This document shows, piece by piece, positions 45,565 to 54,852 of a stretch of DNA of 64,000 bases (its first letter is position 1; each line of letters begins with the position of its first letter). Origin of the DNA: Insolitispirillum peregrinum (GTDB lineage: Bacteria; Pseudomonadota; Alphaproteobacteria; Rhodospirillales; Rhodospirillaceae); NCBI RefSeq assembly GCF_900156605.1, contig NZ_FTOA01000001.1, forward strand, positions 682,001-746,000, read 5' to 3'. Made by a program: the position numbers and the translations under genes. Below the pieces are notes generated by a model. It was given only the letters and a program-made list of their open reading frames with translations, searched no databases and had not been told where the DNA came from.

Positions 45565-45857
45565 GTCCGTTGGCTCCTCCGCAGGGGTGGGTGGGGGTAG
45601 AACAGCATTCCACAGGCCGGAACGGGCCAGTGGTTTCAACAGGACCGCCGTGGCCTGCGCGGGGCAGTCCGGGCGGACAGTAAAACTTTGCCAATGGCGG
45701 CATGATCTGCTGACGGTGACGTACCCGGCCAACCAAACAACCGTTCAACAGCTTGTGCTTATCGGCGTGGTCAGAAAAGCAGGCTCTGCTGTCTCTGGCA
45801 AGGGTCGTTTACGTGATAGCAGTCATATCGCAGCCTTTTGGCCCGACAAGCGCAGGA

Positions 45858-46280
45858 TCAGCCTTCGGCAGTGTCGCCGGAGGCTGTGGACGCCCGTTCG
45901 GCATCCTCCAGCCGTCGAATGGCTTCTTCGCGCAGTTCATGCAACTCGGCAATCACCTCGTCGATTTCCTGCCGCTTGCGGTGCAATTCATCCAGTCGGC
46001 GGCCAATTTTTTGTAGACCGACACGATATTGGTGGGCGCCCCCAGGCCCCGTACCATAGAGTTCGATGTATTCAAGAACGTCATCCAGGGAAAACCCCAG
46101 GCGGCGCAGCTTGAGAATCAGGGTCAGGCGGGCGCGGTCCCGATAGTTGTAAACGCGCGCACCGGCTGAACGGGCAGGCTTCAGCAACCCTTTTTCCTCG
46201 TAAAAGCGCAAGGCTTGCGGGGTCAGGGCAACTTCTTTTGCCAGTTCGGAAACGCTGTACAGGCGCGCCTTATCGCTCAT
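45858..46280 (-). CDS. MerR-family transcriptional regulator (acyl-CoA/LiuR-like type)
   Basis: From ATG 46280 (MSDKARLYSVSELAKEVAL) the protein is 140 residues. The N-terminal winged helix-turn-helix includes TPQALRFYEEKGLLKPARSA and RVYNYRDRARLTLILKLRRLG. A long dimerisation helix follows (about 85-130). There are no metal-binding cysteines, so it is not a metal sensor. The short type with this architecture includes regulators of branched-chain amino acid and fatty-acid catabolism in proteobacteria, which fits the etfBA neighbour. A candidate operator lies about 110 bp upstream. Confidence 0.88.
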   Translation of the reverse strand: MSDKARLYSVSELAKEVALTPQALRFYEEKGLLKPARSAGARVYNYRDRARLTLILKLRRLGFSLDDVLEYIELYGTGPGGAHQYRVGLQKIGRRLDELHRKRQEIDEVIAELHELREEAIRRLEDAERASTASGDTAEG

Positions 46281-46389
46281 GCGAAACAGTCCTACCTTAA
46301 CCAGTCCTGCCCGATTCCTGCTGTTCCGGTGGGTCACGGTCCACGGAATGATCAGGAGATTCGGATTACGAACCGGAGACTGCCGCAGC

Positions 46390-46405
46390 TTTACGTTAAA
46401 GTCAA
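46390..46405. promoter_or_regulatory. Candidate operator for the MerR-type regulator
   Basis: tttacgttaaagtcaa is an imperfect 16-bp palindrome (6 of 8 symmetric positions) resembling the TTGACGTTAACGTCAA-type sites described for LiuR. It sits 110 bp upstream of the MerR start. On the minus strand it contains a TTGACT -35-like hexamer; the -10 is unclear. The rest of 46281-46647 shows only the terminator at 46601. Confidence 0.45.
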
Positions 46406-46600
46406 CTTTAGTTTGCGCCCTCTTCCGCTTTTTTTCAGCGTGAAAAGCTGAGATACGGCGGCTTCATGGGGCGGAAACGGGAGGCGCTGCCGGAAAGGAG
46501 AGGGATCACCTCTCTGTAAAGCGCGGCGGCATTTTACATGGATGGTGCGCCTATTCCATGAAAAAATACCATTCAAATGTTCTTTTTGTATCAATATTGC

Positions 46601-46642
46601 CAAAAACCGGGCCTCGCCTGTCATCAAAAGACGAGGCCCGGT
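46601..46642 (-). terminator. Terminator of the cytochrome operon
   Basis: An 11-bp perfect stem (accgggcctcg / cgaggcccggt) with a 15-nt loop is followed on the minus strand by TTTTTG, 5 bp past the diheme cytochrome stop. Confidence 0.9.
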
Positions 46643-46647
46643 CGCTG

Positions 46648-47127
46648 TCATCGTTCAAAATCGCCTTGTTCAGCACCCTTGTGGCAGGCTTTGCAATTGG
46701 CCTTGGAGCCGACCTGCTCCCACTGGCGGGGGGAGACTTCGTTGCGATGTTCGCGGACCCACCACCCCTGTTCGCTAATCCGTGTGAGCGGGGCGCCGGT
46801 GCTGAGCGAACCCCGTCCGGCATTGCGGGTCAGATAGTCGGTGATGGCGGTGACTTTGGCCGGGGGTAGGGAGGCATCTTCGCCAAAGTGATTGGAGAGG
46901 TCCCCCATCACCGCCTGCCAACTGGCGGCGGGCATCAGGGCTGCCGGAAACGGCATGTGACAGGCGCCGCATTCCTGCCGGGTCAACGGGTCGGTTACCG
47001 GGGGAACCCGGTCGTCGTCATCCCCCCGTGAGCCATGATGATCACCGGCAAAGCTGGCCGCCGGAAACAGCAGGCCGGTTCCGGCCATCAGGAGCGAGGC
47101 AAAGGTAAAGGAACGAAAAAAGCTCAT
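46648..47127 (-). CDS. Secreted diheme cytochrome c (DHC)
   Basis: The 159-residue protein has a signal peptide (FTFASLLMAGTGLLFPAASFA-GD) and two CxxCH heme sites, ECGACHMPFPAALMPAASW and NCKACHKG. The spacing, with WQAVMGDLSNHFGEDASLPP between them, fits the diheme cytochrome family (DHC) first seen beside SHP in Rhodobacter sphaeroides. It probably shuttles electrons in the periplasm between the b-type cytochrome and SHP. It is the last of three operon genes, 8 bp after SHP. Confidence 0.92.
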   Translation of the reverse strand: MSFFRSFTFASLLMAGTGLLFPAASFAGDHHGSRGDDDDRVPPVTDPLTRQECGACHMPFPAALMPAASWQAVMGDLSNHFGEDASLPPAKVTAITDYLTRNAGRGSLSTGAPLTRISEQGWWVREHRNEVSPRQWEQVGSKANCKACHKGAEQGDFER

Positions 47128-47135
47128 GGCGCACC

Positions 47136-47555
47136 TTACTGCTGGCTGAGGTAGGTGATGAAGTCACCCTTTTCGACCGCCGTGCAGGCACGGCCAAGAA
47201 CGCTCGAACAGTTCCGCTCGAACCACTTGTCGATCTTTTCCTGATCGGTAAAGCGGGTCGGTTGCTGCGAAACCGCCATCGGTTCGATGCTTTTCCCCGC
47301 TCGGGTCTGTCCGGGTTGACGGGGGTCCATGCCGTGGCAGGTGGTGCAAGACGGGGTGTCTGGCTTGCCTCCGCTGTGGGCGCTTTGGAAGAACGTCTTG
47401 CCACGGGCGGCGTCAAAGCCGGTAAAGGCAGGCTGTTCGGCTTTGGCCTGAGCTGCCAGTGCAGCCAGAATGTCGTCACGAGGACCCGCAGCCCAAGCCG
47501 CGGTGCCAGTGACCAGAGCGGCGGCAAGGCCGCCAACAATCAACAGAGAACGCAT
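47136..47555 (-). CDS. shp: Sphaeroides heme protein (SHP), DUF1924 monoheme cytochrome c
   Basis: From ATG 47555 (MRSLLIVGGLAAALVTG) the protein is 139 residues with a signal peptide ending AAWA-AG. The single heme site is CTTCH. The conserved region TRFTDQEKIDKWFERNCSSV, with paired cysteines (NC..RAC), matches SHP. SHP is a high-spin cytochrome c that transiently binds oxygen through a displaceable asparagine ligand. It lies between the b561-DHC fusion and the free DHC gene. A physiological role is not established for the family. Confidence 0.9.
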   Translation of the reverse strand: MRSLLIVGGLAAALVTGTAAWAAGPRDDILAALAAQAKAEQPAFTGFDAARGKTFFQSAHSGGKPDTPSCTTCHGMDPRQPGQTRAGKSIEPMAVSQQPTRFTDQEKIDKWFERNCSSVLGRACTAVEKGDFITYLSQQ

Positions 47556-47637
47556 TCTACTTCTCCAACCAGTCCAGAACTCCCCGTTTTCATCGGGTGT
47601 TGTCTTGTGAGGGTGAGGGTATTGGGGCAGGCGCTTT

Positions 47638-48795
47638 TTACCGGGGTGGAATGGCGATCTCTGCCCGGTGGAAACCGCCGGAATCTGCCGGACTTTGAAC
47701 ATCCTGATGGCAGGCCCGGCAATTTCCCTGACTGCCGATATTTTTTTGACGAAAGGTTTCAATCGGTATCTGGCGGTGATGGTCTTGCCAGAAGGGGGTG
47801 GCGGTGATGCGGGTCGGGTTGTGATAGTCAACCCGCCGGAAGGCGTGTCCAGCCTTGTTATCCCAGCTTTCGGCAGCATGGCGGGGCAGCCAGCCCTGCA
47901 GGGCCGAGACTTTGGCAGCCGGAAGGGAGGCGTCTTCGCCGAAATGGTCATCCAGCGTTGCCAGCACGTCCGACCATGAGGATGCAGGCAGCAGTGCCGG
48001 AGGGTAGGCCATATGGCAGGCGCCGCACTCCTGCTCGTAGATGGCGGTGGCGTTGGCTTCTTCTTCTGTTTGCCAAAGGGGCAGCGGGTGCACAGGGCCA
48101 TGGCCGCTGATCAACAGCGCCGACAGGCCGACCAATAGGGTAATCAGGCTGGCCCCACCCCACAGGCGAAGAGGGGGCAGCGATGCCGGAATCATCACTG
48201 GAGGGGTATGGCTGCCATCTCGTCGCCCGATAACCATCGCCCGTACCAGCGCGCTTCCGAGCAATCGGCTCTCGACGATGACGCCCAGCAAATGCCCCCC
48301 AACGGCCAGCAGCAGAAGGATGGCCATGGTTGCATGCAGGGTTCCGGCCAGCTCGCCGATCGAGAACGGAACCCATGATCCCAGTGGCCCGGCTTTTTCA
48401 ATACCTCCATAGGCGATGGTGCCGGACAGCACCATGGTCAGGATCAGGACCAGCAGGGCCACAACCATCGCCGCCCCCAGAGGAGGGTGACCCGGCCAGG
48501 CATGACCTTCGGGCGGGTACTGGCGCGACAGAATCTGACGGGTATGCAGATGCAGGGTGGCTTTGCGGAGTGGAAAAAAGGCGAAACGTTCCCACCACGG
48601 CCCCCCCAGCCCCCACAGCAGGCGGACCAGCAGGATAAAGCCGGTACTGCTTCCAACCCAGACATGAACGGCCAATGCTGACGGAGGGCCAAGCCATGCT
48701 GTTCCCCACGCCGCAAAGCAGCAGCAGACCAGCCCCCAATGCAGGACACGGACGGTGAGGCTCCAGGGCGGCAAAGGGACGCGGGAGGGTGGCAT
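47638..48795 (-). CDS. Cytochrome b561 fused to a diheme cytochrome c domain
   Basis: The 385-residue protein joins an N-terminal b561-type membrane domain of about four helices (residues 10-210; conserved His in VRVLHWGLV, AVHVWVGSS, GTLHATMAIL and GGHLLGVIV) to a fifth helix (about 220-240) and a C-terminal periplasmic DHC domain. That domain has ECGACHMAYPPALLPASSW and NCRACHQD and closely parallels the free DHC protein of the same operon. It would oxidise quinol and pass electrons outward to DHC/SHP. SHP clusters usually encode separate b-type and diheme proteins; here one DHC is fused and a second is free. Confidence 0.92.
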   Translation of the reverse strand: MPPSRVPLPPWSLTVRVLHWGLVCCCFAAWGTAWLGPPSALAVHVWVGSSTGFILLVRLLWGLGGPWWERFAFFPLRKATLHLHTRQILSRQYPPEGHAWPGHPPLGAAMVVALLVLILTMVLSGTIAYGGIEKAGPLGSWVPFSIGELAGTLHATMAILLLLAVGGHLLGVIVESRLLGSALVRAMVIGRRDGSHTPPVMIPASLPPLRLWGGASLITLLVGLSALLISGHGPVHPLPLWQTEEEANATAIYEQECGACHMAYPPALLPASSWSDVLATLDDHFGEDASLPAAKVSALQGWLPRHAAESWDNKAGHAFRRVDYHNPTRITATPFWQDHHRQIPIETFRQKNIGSQGNCRACHQDVQSPADSGGFHRAEIAIPPR

Positions 48796-48905
48796 GGTGC
48801 GACTTTCTGATTACCAGAGTGGCCCGAAGGTAAGGACAAGGTAACGGGATGCCATCCCGAATGCCTCGTGAATACCGTGTCAGGTAATCAGATTAGTGAT
48901 TTTTA

Positions 48906-48944
48906 ATGAATGAACCCTGAGCCGGATGTTCAGGATTCATTCAT
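48906..48944. terminator. Hairpin after the diguanylate cyclase gene
   Basis: A 15-bp stem with one mismatch (atgaatgaaccctga / tcaggattcattcat) overlaps the GGDEF gene's stop codon. No clear T tract follows on the minus strand. It lies in the 145-bp gap between that gene and the start of the cytochrome operon. Confidence 0.45.
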
Positions 48945-50641
48945 GTGTTGGGTCGGGCCATGAGGACGGTATTCCGTCCTGCGGCTTTTGCCTGATACAG
49001 GGCTTCATCGGCAAGGCGGATCAGTGACGGAACCGCGTCGCCATCATGCCCGACAGAAGCCAATGCTGATACGCCGCAGCTGAGGGTAACCGTGAAGCGG
49101 TGGCCATTGATGCTGTGTTTGATCTGCGAAAAAGCCTCGCGGATGGAGTTCATCACCTCCAGCCCCTTGTCGATCGGGGTATCGACCAGCAGTATGGCAA
49201 ATTCTTCACCACCCATGCGGCCGATGATATCCGAGCGGCGCAATCTTTGCCGCAACAGACGTGACAGTGCCGTCAGCACGCTGTCACCCGCCTGATGGCC
49301 GTAGGTGTCGTTGACCGATTTGAAGTGGTCAAGGTCTACCAGGGCAAAGCACAGGGGCCACTTCAGGCGGTGGGCCAGGGCGACCTGGTGCTGGGCTTCG
49401 TGGACGATGGCAGCGTGGTTCAACAGGCCGGTCAGGCCGTCGGTCACAATTTTCTCCCGCAAGGCACGGGCGCGCAGGGCGCGGGCGCGGACCAGTGTGG
49501 CGAGATGGGCCCCATCAACCGGTTTGTGCAGATAGTCGTCCCCACCCAGTGCCAGACCGCGCAACCGGGAATCCGGGCGTTTGTCAGCGGTCAGGAACAC
49601 CAGCGGCAAGGTCGCATATTGCGGAATCTGGCGAATGGCCATTGCCACTTCAAAGCCATCCCAGCGAGGCATGTTCCGGTCAAGAACCACAACGTCCGGC
49701 TGAACAGACCCCAGTGTTTCCAGCAGCGTCTGCGGGCTGGGCAGGCAGGTCGGGGTCATGCCGGCGTTGGAAAACTGATAGGACAGCAGTTCGGACAGGG
49801 CCGGGTCGTCATCGACCAGCACCACCTGAATTGGACGGTTGTCCTTTGGGCGGGTCAACCGGTCGAGCAGGGCAAGGATTTCTTGTCCTTCCAACGGCGG
49901 AGTCAACAGGCCCTGTACCCCGGCGCGGGCCATCAGAACACGGGCTTGCAGGCTCTGGTCCGTGCCGATAGCCAGCACAGGCACCCGACGCTGAATGATC
50001 CGGGCCACGCTGTCGGCATCCTGTTGCGAGCACAGAACGACCACTACCGACGACAGTTGGGGGGGCTGCAGATCGTTCAGGGGCAGGTCCAGTGCCAGTT
50101 GTTCGAGGGACTTTGCGGAAACAGTTAAACCAAACGGTTCCAGCAAGGTTGGCAGGGCCGGGTATTGCTCCATGATGTCCGGCAGAACCCAGACATCCGA
50201 CGCGCTGGCCAGTGGGGCATGGGCATCCAGTGGATCGCCAAGGGCGGGGCTTCCGCTGGCGGAATGTGCCTGTAGAATGCTGCTCTCGGACAGGCGTTGC
50301 GTGTTCATTGACCCATCCAGTGCCTGATACAGGGCACGGAACTGGGCCAGATCGCTGTCGTTGAAGGAATCTCCCCGACGCTGAATGGCCGACATGTAGA
50401 CATCCAGCGAGGCGGCGGCCTGCCCCAGACCATCCAGCCCCAGACTGCCCGCCGAACCGGCCAGCTTGTGGACATCATGATGCAGGTCCGACAGGGCCGA
50501 CAGGTGGCGCAGGTCGCGCTGGGCGTCGATGGCGGTGCTGATCTGGGCATACAGGGCACGCAGGGTTTCCTGCCGTTCCCCCAGACTGTTGATGTATTTT
50601 TCGACCAGACCTTGCAGGCGGTTCAGGTGGGTCCCGCTCAT
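48941..50641 (-). CDS. HPt-pseudoREC-REC-GGDEF diguanylate cyclase
   Basis: The 566-residue soluble protein starts with an HPt domain (about 10-110; H58 in VHKLAGSAGSLG). Next is a degenerate receiver (about 145-260, no Asp pocket), then a true receiver (about 270-385; DDD at 277-279, D321 in VVLDRNMPRWDG). The GGDEF domain (about 395-560) has the active GGEEF motif (477-481) and an RxxD inhibitory site five residues upstream (468-471). It should synthesise c-di-GMP under phosphorelay control with product inhibition. The ATG overlaps the response-regulator stop by 4 bp (ATGA). Confidence 0.94.
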   Translation of the reverse strand: MSGTHLNRLQGLVEKYINSLGERQETLRALYAQISTAIDAQRDLRHLSALSDLHHDVHKLAGSAGSLGLDGLGQAAASLDVYMSAIQRRGDSFNDSDLAQFRALYQALDGSMNTQRLSESSILQAHSASGSPALGDPLDAHAPLASASDVWVLPDIMEQYPALPTLLEPFGLTVSAKSLEQLALDLPLNDLQPPQLSSVVVVLCSQQDADSVARIIQRRVPVLAIGTDQSLQARVLMARAGVQGLLTPPLEGQEILALLDRLTRPKDNRPIQVVLVDDDPALSELLSYQFSNAGMTPTCLPSPQTLLETLGSVQPDVVVLDRNMPRWDGFEVAMAIRQIPQYATLPLVFLTADKRPDSRLRGLALGGDDYLHKPVDGAHLATLVRARALRARALREKIVTDGLTGLLNHAAIVHEAQHQVALAHRLKWPLCFALVDLDHFKSVNDTYGHQAGDSVLTALSRLLRQRLRRSDIIGRMGGEEFAILLVDTPIDKGLEVMNSIREAFSQIKHSINGHRFTVTLSCGVSALASVGHDGDAVPSLIRLADEALYQAKAAGRNTVLMARPNT

Positions 50642-51045
50642 TTCAGGCCCCCGTTTGTCTGAAGCCCCTGATGGTACAGGGCGATAACCTGTTCGGCCAA
50701 AGACATCGGGTCAAACGGCTTGGAAATGACCCCGACGGCGCCCAGCGCCTGATAGCGGGGGACTTCATGGGCCTGAACCTTGGCAGTCATGAAAATAACC
50801 GGCAAATGCTCGCCACCCGGCATCCGGCGCAGAGCATCGAGAGTGGTCGGGCCATCCATGCCCGGCATCATGACATCCAGCAGGACCAGATTGGCCCGTG
50901 ATGTCGGAAACGCCTGCAGGGCTTCGCTACCCGACGAACAGACGGTCAGCGACATTCCCCCCAGATCTTCCAGGGCCAGACGGGCAATTTCCTGAATATC
51001 AGGGTCGTCTTCTACGTACAGGACCCGAATTGCCTCGTCACTCAT
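50638..51045 (-). CDS. Single-domain response regulator (CheY-like)
   Basis: The 135-residue receiver has an acidic pocket (VEDDPD), phosphoacceptor D57 in LVLLDVMMPGMDG, the switch Thr in FMTAK and the Lys in VISKPFDP. No output domain is present. It is translationally coupled to the HPt-REC-GGDEF gene and lies 138 bp downstream of the large hybrid kinase, so it probably relays phosphate between the two. Confidence 0.94.
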   Translation of the reverse strand: MSDEAIRVLYVEDDPDIQEIARLALEDLGGMSLTVCSSGSEALQAFPTSRANLVLLDVMMPGMDGPTTLDALRRMPGGEHLPVIFMTAKVQAHEVPRYQALGAVGVISKPFDPMSLAEQVIALYHQGLQTNGGLK

Positions 51046-51183
51046 GCTTTCCTCGATCTCGGCAGGCTGTAGGACACAAAATACAAGGTAATCCTTGGTT
51101 GGACAACGAAAGATGTGCCGCGCTTTCGTCGCATGCTTTCTCTCCCGCCGGGCTGAGCTCCTGCCTTTATCCAGCTTTGGGGG

Positions 51184-54100
51184 TCAACTGTCAGGCGTTG
51201 GCCTGATGCGGGCCAGTTGCCGAATGGTTTGCAGCAGGTATTCCCCACTGATTTTGCTTTTTTGCAGGGCAGCATCAACCCGGCGGGCGTCTTCCAGTGT
51301 CGGTTCAGAACCCGAGAAAATCACCACCTGCGGGCGGTCCGGGTGATGGGCGACATCGGTCAGCAGACTGTTACCGTCGCCGTCCGGCAAGCCGAGGTCC
51401 AGCAAAACCACATCCCAATGCCCTTGGGCCAGCAACGGGCGTGCTTCGGCCAATGTTGCAGCGCCTTGAATGTCGGCCATGTTCTGGAACAGCAGGCTGA
51501 TGGTCTCGCGGAAATCGGGGTCGTCTTCGACATGCAGCATCCGCAGGCGGCTGCGCCCGGCGGCAGAGGCCCCGGCCACGCTTTGTCGCAGGGCTTCGCG
51601 CAGGCGCTTTTCATCAATGGGCTTGCCGATCCAGTCCACGATCCCCAACGCCGCCCCATCCAGTCGGCGGGCATTTTCCTGGGCCACGGCCGAGACAACG
51701 ATCACGGGCAGAGAGGCGTACTGCGGATGGCGTTTCAGTTCGCGGGCCAGCGACAAGCCATCGGTGTCGGGCAACAGGACATCCATGGTGACGGCGGCAT
51801 AGGCACTGTTTTTCAGCAGGTCCCAAGCCTGTGCGGCAGAACTGGCAACGTCGGTCACAAAGCCGTCGTTGGCCAGCAGCATCTGCATCAGGTGGGCAAC
51901 ATCGGGATCATCCTCGATCACCAGCACGCGCGGCATGACCAGGCTTTGCAGGCCACTGATGGTGCTGTCATTCCCCCGCAAGGCATTTTGCGTCGGGTCG
52001 GGGGCTTCGGAGGAGGTGGAAGAAAGGGATTTCTGCTGAATCTGGCGCGGCGATGCCAGCGGCAGGTTCATGATGAAGGTTGCCCCTTGTCCGGGAATGC
52101 TCTCAAAGCCCAGATCACCGCCGTGCCTTTCGGCGATGGCGCGGGAAATGGACAGCCCCAGACCGGTTCCGCCCTTGCTGCGGGTATCGGTGGCGTCTGC
52201 CTGCGAGAATTTTTCGAACACGTGGGGACGGAATTCGGTGCTGATCCCGGGACCGTGGTCCTTGACCTCCAGAATGACCTGATCGTCGCGCAGAATGACC
52301 CGGACGATCACCGTTTCATTCGGTGGCGAGAATTTCAGGGCGTTGGAGAGCAGGTTGGTGACCACCTGCAAGATGCGGTTGAAGTCGCCCTGAACGATGA
52401 TGACCGAGTAATCCGTTTCCAGCGAAACGTGGACGCTGTACTGCTGGGCGTAGCTGGTATTTTCTTCGATTGCCCGCTCGGCCACGGCAATCAGATTGAT
52501 CGCAGCCATGTCAAAGGCCATGCCGCCTGCTTCGATTTTCTGGATGTCCAGAATGTCGTTGACCAGATTGACCAGCCGTTGACAGTTGGAATGGGCGATT
52601 TCGATCAGGCGTTTGGCCTTGGGCGGCAGCTCCCCGACGGCTCCACCGGCGATCAGGCCCAGCGAGCCACGGATAGAGGTCAGGGGCGTGCGCAGTTCAT
52701 GGCTGACGGTTGAAACGAATTCGTCTTTCAGACGCTCCATCCGCTTGCGCTCGGAAACGTCGCGGCACATGCCGATGAAAAACCGCTGTGAGCCGAAATA
52801 AACTTCGCTGACCCCCAGTTCCAGCGGAAAGGCGCTGCCATCCTTGCGCTGTCCGGTGACTTCCCGTCCACCGGTGCCGATGATCTTGCGCAATCCGGTG
52901 GACAGGTAGCTGGACAGATAGCTGTCGTGGATGCTGCGATGGGGTTCGCTCATCAGCAAGGAGACGTTGCGACCGATCAGTTCCCGGGCCGAATAGCCAA
53001 AGATGGTTTCGGCGGCCGGGTTGACCGACTGCATGATGCCGCGTTCGTCGATGGTGATGATGCCGTCAACCACCGTGTTGACGATGCTGCGATAGCGGGC
53101 CTCGCTATCCGCCAGGGCCTGACGGGACATTTTGGCTTCGGTAATTTCGACGCCCGCCCCACGGAAACCGACCACCGTTCCATCGGGGGACACAACCGGA
53201 ACGCCGGAAAGACGCAGCCAGATCATCTGTGCGGTATGGTTGCTGCGCAGGTCGGGACGGACAACGGCATTGGACAGGTTTTCCGTCTGGGTGTTGCGGT
53301 TGGCAATCACCTCCATCACGAACGGCGTTCCGCGCAGGATGGCCTGTGTCAGACGGTCACTGCTGGAGGTGTCGAGAACGGTTGACAGCGGTTTGCCCAG
53401 CAGCTCGGCCGGGGTCAGGCCCAACGTTGAGCGGGCCCGTTCAGACAGATAGCTGAGATGGCCGTCCCCATTGATTTCCCAGATGAATTCGCCTAATGCC
53501 TCGGCGACATCCCGGAAACGTTCTTCGCTTTTCTGCAAGGCGCGCTCGGCATCGCGGCGGCGGGTCATGTCGCGGGCAATGGCAAAGACACGCCCGCCTT
53601 CTCCCACCGCTGACCAGGACAGCCAGACGGACTTGCCAGTGGCCGTGCGGTAGCGCAGGGAAACGTCCTGGACGGCTTCGCCGGTGATCAGACGGGCATT
53701 CAGGCGGCGGGCTTCTTCGCGGTCCAGCGGGTGAACCAGATCAAAGTGGCTGATCCCCTCCAGTTCTTCGGTGGAATAGCCCAAAACGCGATGCCATGCC
53801 GGGTTGGCGCGCAAAAAGAAACCTGCGGCATCCGTAATGCATACCGGGTCCGGGGAGAGGTCAAACAGACGGTCGCGATCACGGGTGGCGCGGGAGACCG
53901 GGCCCCACATGGCGACCAGCACAATCAGGACGACACCCAGCAATCCGGCGTCACGGAACAGGCCGCGCTGGAAATCGCCCATGATGGCATCCCACGGCCT
54001 GCTGACGGCAACGGCCAGTGGCAGGTCTGCCACGCGATGGACGGCCACCAGCCCAAGGGATTGACCGTCAGGGGAAACCGCCTCGAACAGCAGCTCTGGG

Positions 54101-54852
54101 GGCGAGTCCGGCTGGAAGATGGTCTGCCACATGCGGTTGTTGAGAAACGGAACCGAAGAGGCAGGCATGCCACTGCTGGGTGGATTGGCCTGTGCGCCTT
54201 CCTGTTGCACGCTGTCAATCAGTCGTTCGCCCTGGGAAATCAAGGCGATGGAAATGGCATCGGTCTGGCTGAGGCGTTGATGCTGTTCGTGAAACCAGTT
54301 GACGCTGAGGGTGGCCAGTACGACCCCGGCAAAGTCGCTGCGGGAGTCTATCAGGGGGCGGCTCATGCCGACAAACCAGCGGCCCAGCAGGCGGCCATAG
54401 GTTGGTTCCCCGATGAACAGGTGGTCAGCAATGGGAACACCGGGGGGACGTTGGGCGAAATACTGGAAATAGTCGCGATCGGCCACCAGCAGGGAAGACG
54501 CCCCCAGCGCCGTCGATTGCCCGGTCATCAGCGTGCCGCCAACATCGACCAGCGACAGGGATTCGACATGGGGTAACGCTGCCTTCAGGCTGCGCAAATA
54601 ATTTTCGCTTTTGGCGGAAATGTTGCCGTTCACCCCTTCCTGTGAAGCCTGAACCGATCGCAGGGCCGTATCGGCAACCTCGATGGCCCGCGCGGTGTTC
54701 TCTGCCAGAATGGCGGAGCGGGCATGGAGGAAGGCTGCCCCTGCGTCCCTGGCGGCGCGCCAGCTTTGCAGCTCGAACCAGCCAGCCCACCCGACCAGCA
54801 CGGTCAGGGCGAGTAACAGCGCAAAAATGAACGTACGGTTTCCTTGCGACAC
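51184..54852 (-). CDS. Membrane hybrid histidine kinase: sensor-PAS3-HisKA-HATPase-REC-REC
   Basis: From GTG 54852 the protein is 1222 residues. A membrane helix (about 7-25), a dCache-like periplasmic sensor (about 30-290) and a second helix (about 302-316) are followed by three PAS domains (about 330-435, 445-570, 585-700). HisKA follows (H718 in STVSHELRTPLTS), then HATPase (NLLSNALKF, DHGPGIS, KGGTGLGLS). Two C-terminal receivers have LVIEDDPD with Asp in VTMDVLLPDTDG, and LHVEDDPD with Asp in VLLDLGLPDGDG. The frame is open to a GTG at 55089; the chosen GTG follows AGAAAAGG and places the first helix at the N-terminus. It is upstream of the response regulator and diguanylate cyclase genes on the same strand. 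Confidence 0.9.
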   Translation of the reverse strand: MSQGNRTFIFALLLALTVLVGWAGWFELQSWRAARDAGAAFLHARSAILAENTARAIEVADTALRSVQASQEGVNGNISAKSENYLRSLKAALPHVESLSLVDVGGTLMTGQSTALGASSLLVADRDYFQYFAQRPPGVPIADHLFIGEPTYGRLLGRWFVGMSRPLIDSRSDFAGVVLATLSVNWFHEQHQRLSQTDAISIALISQGERLIDSVQQEGAQANPPSSGMPASSVPFLNNRMWQTIFQPDSPPELLFEAVSPDGQSLGLVAVHRVADLPLAVAVSRPWDAIMGDFQRGLFRDAGLLGVVLIVLVAMWGPVSRATRDRDRLFDLSPDPVCITDAAGFFLRANPAWHRVLGYSTEELEGISHFDLVHPLDREEARRLNARLITGEAVQDVSLRYRTATGKSVWLSWSAVGEGGRVFAIARDMTRRRDAERALQKSEERFRDVAEALGEFIWEINGDGHLSYLSERARSTLGLTPAELLGKPLSTVLDTSSSDRLTQAILRGTPFVMEVIANRNTQTENLSNAVVRPDLRSNHTAQMIWLRLSGVPVVSPDGTVVGFRGAGVEITEAKMSRQALADSEARYRSIVNTVVDGIITIDERGIMQSVNPAAETIFGYSARELIGRNVSLLMSEPHRSIHDSYLSSYLSTGLRKIIGTGGREVTGQRKDGSAFPLELGVSEVYFGSQRFFIGMCRDVSERKRMERLKDEFVSTVSHELRTPLTSIRGSLGLIAGGAVGELPPKAKRLIEIAHSNCQRLVNLVNDILDIQKIEAGGMAFDMAAINLIAVAERAIEENTSYAQQYSVHVSLETDYSVIIVQGDFNRILQVVTNLLSNALKFSPPNETVIVRVILRDDQVILEVKDHGPGISTEFRPHVFEKFSQADATDTRSKGGTGLGLSISRAIAERHGGDLGFESIPGQGATFIMNLPLASPRQIQQKSLSSTSSEAPDPTQNALRGNDSTISGLQSLVMPRVLVIEDDPDVAHLMQMLLANDGFVTDVASSAAQAWDLLKNSAYAAVTMDVLLPDTDGLSLARELKRHPQYASLPVIVVSAVAQENARRLDGAALGIVDWIGKPIDEKRLREALRQSVAGASAAGRSRLRMLHVEDDPDFRETISLLFQNMADIQGAATLAEARPLLAQGHWDVVLLDLGLPDGDGNSLLTDVAHHPDRPQVVIFSGSEPTLEDARRVDAALQKSKISGEYLLQTIRQLARIRPTPDS

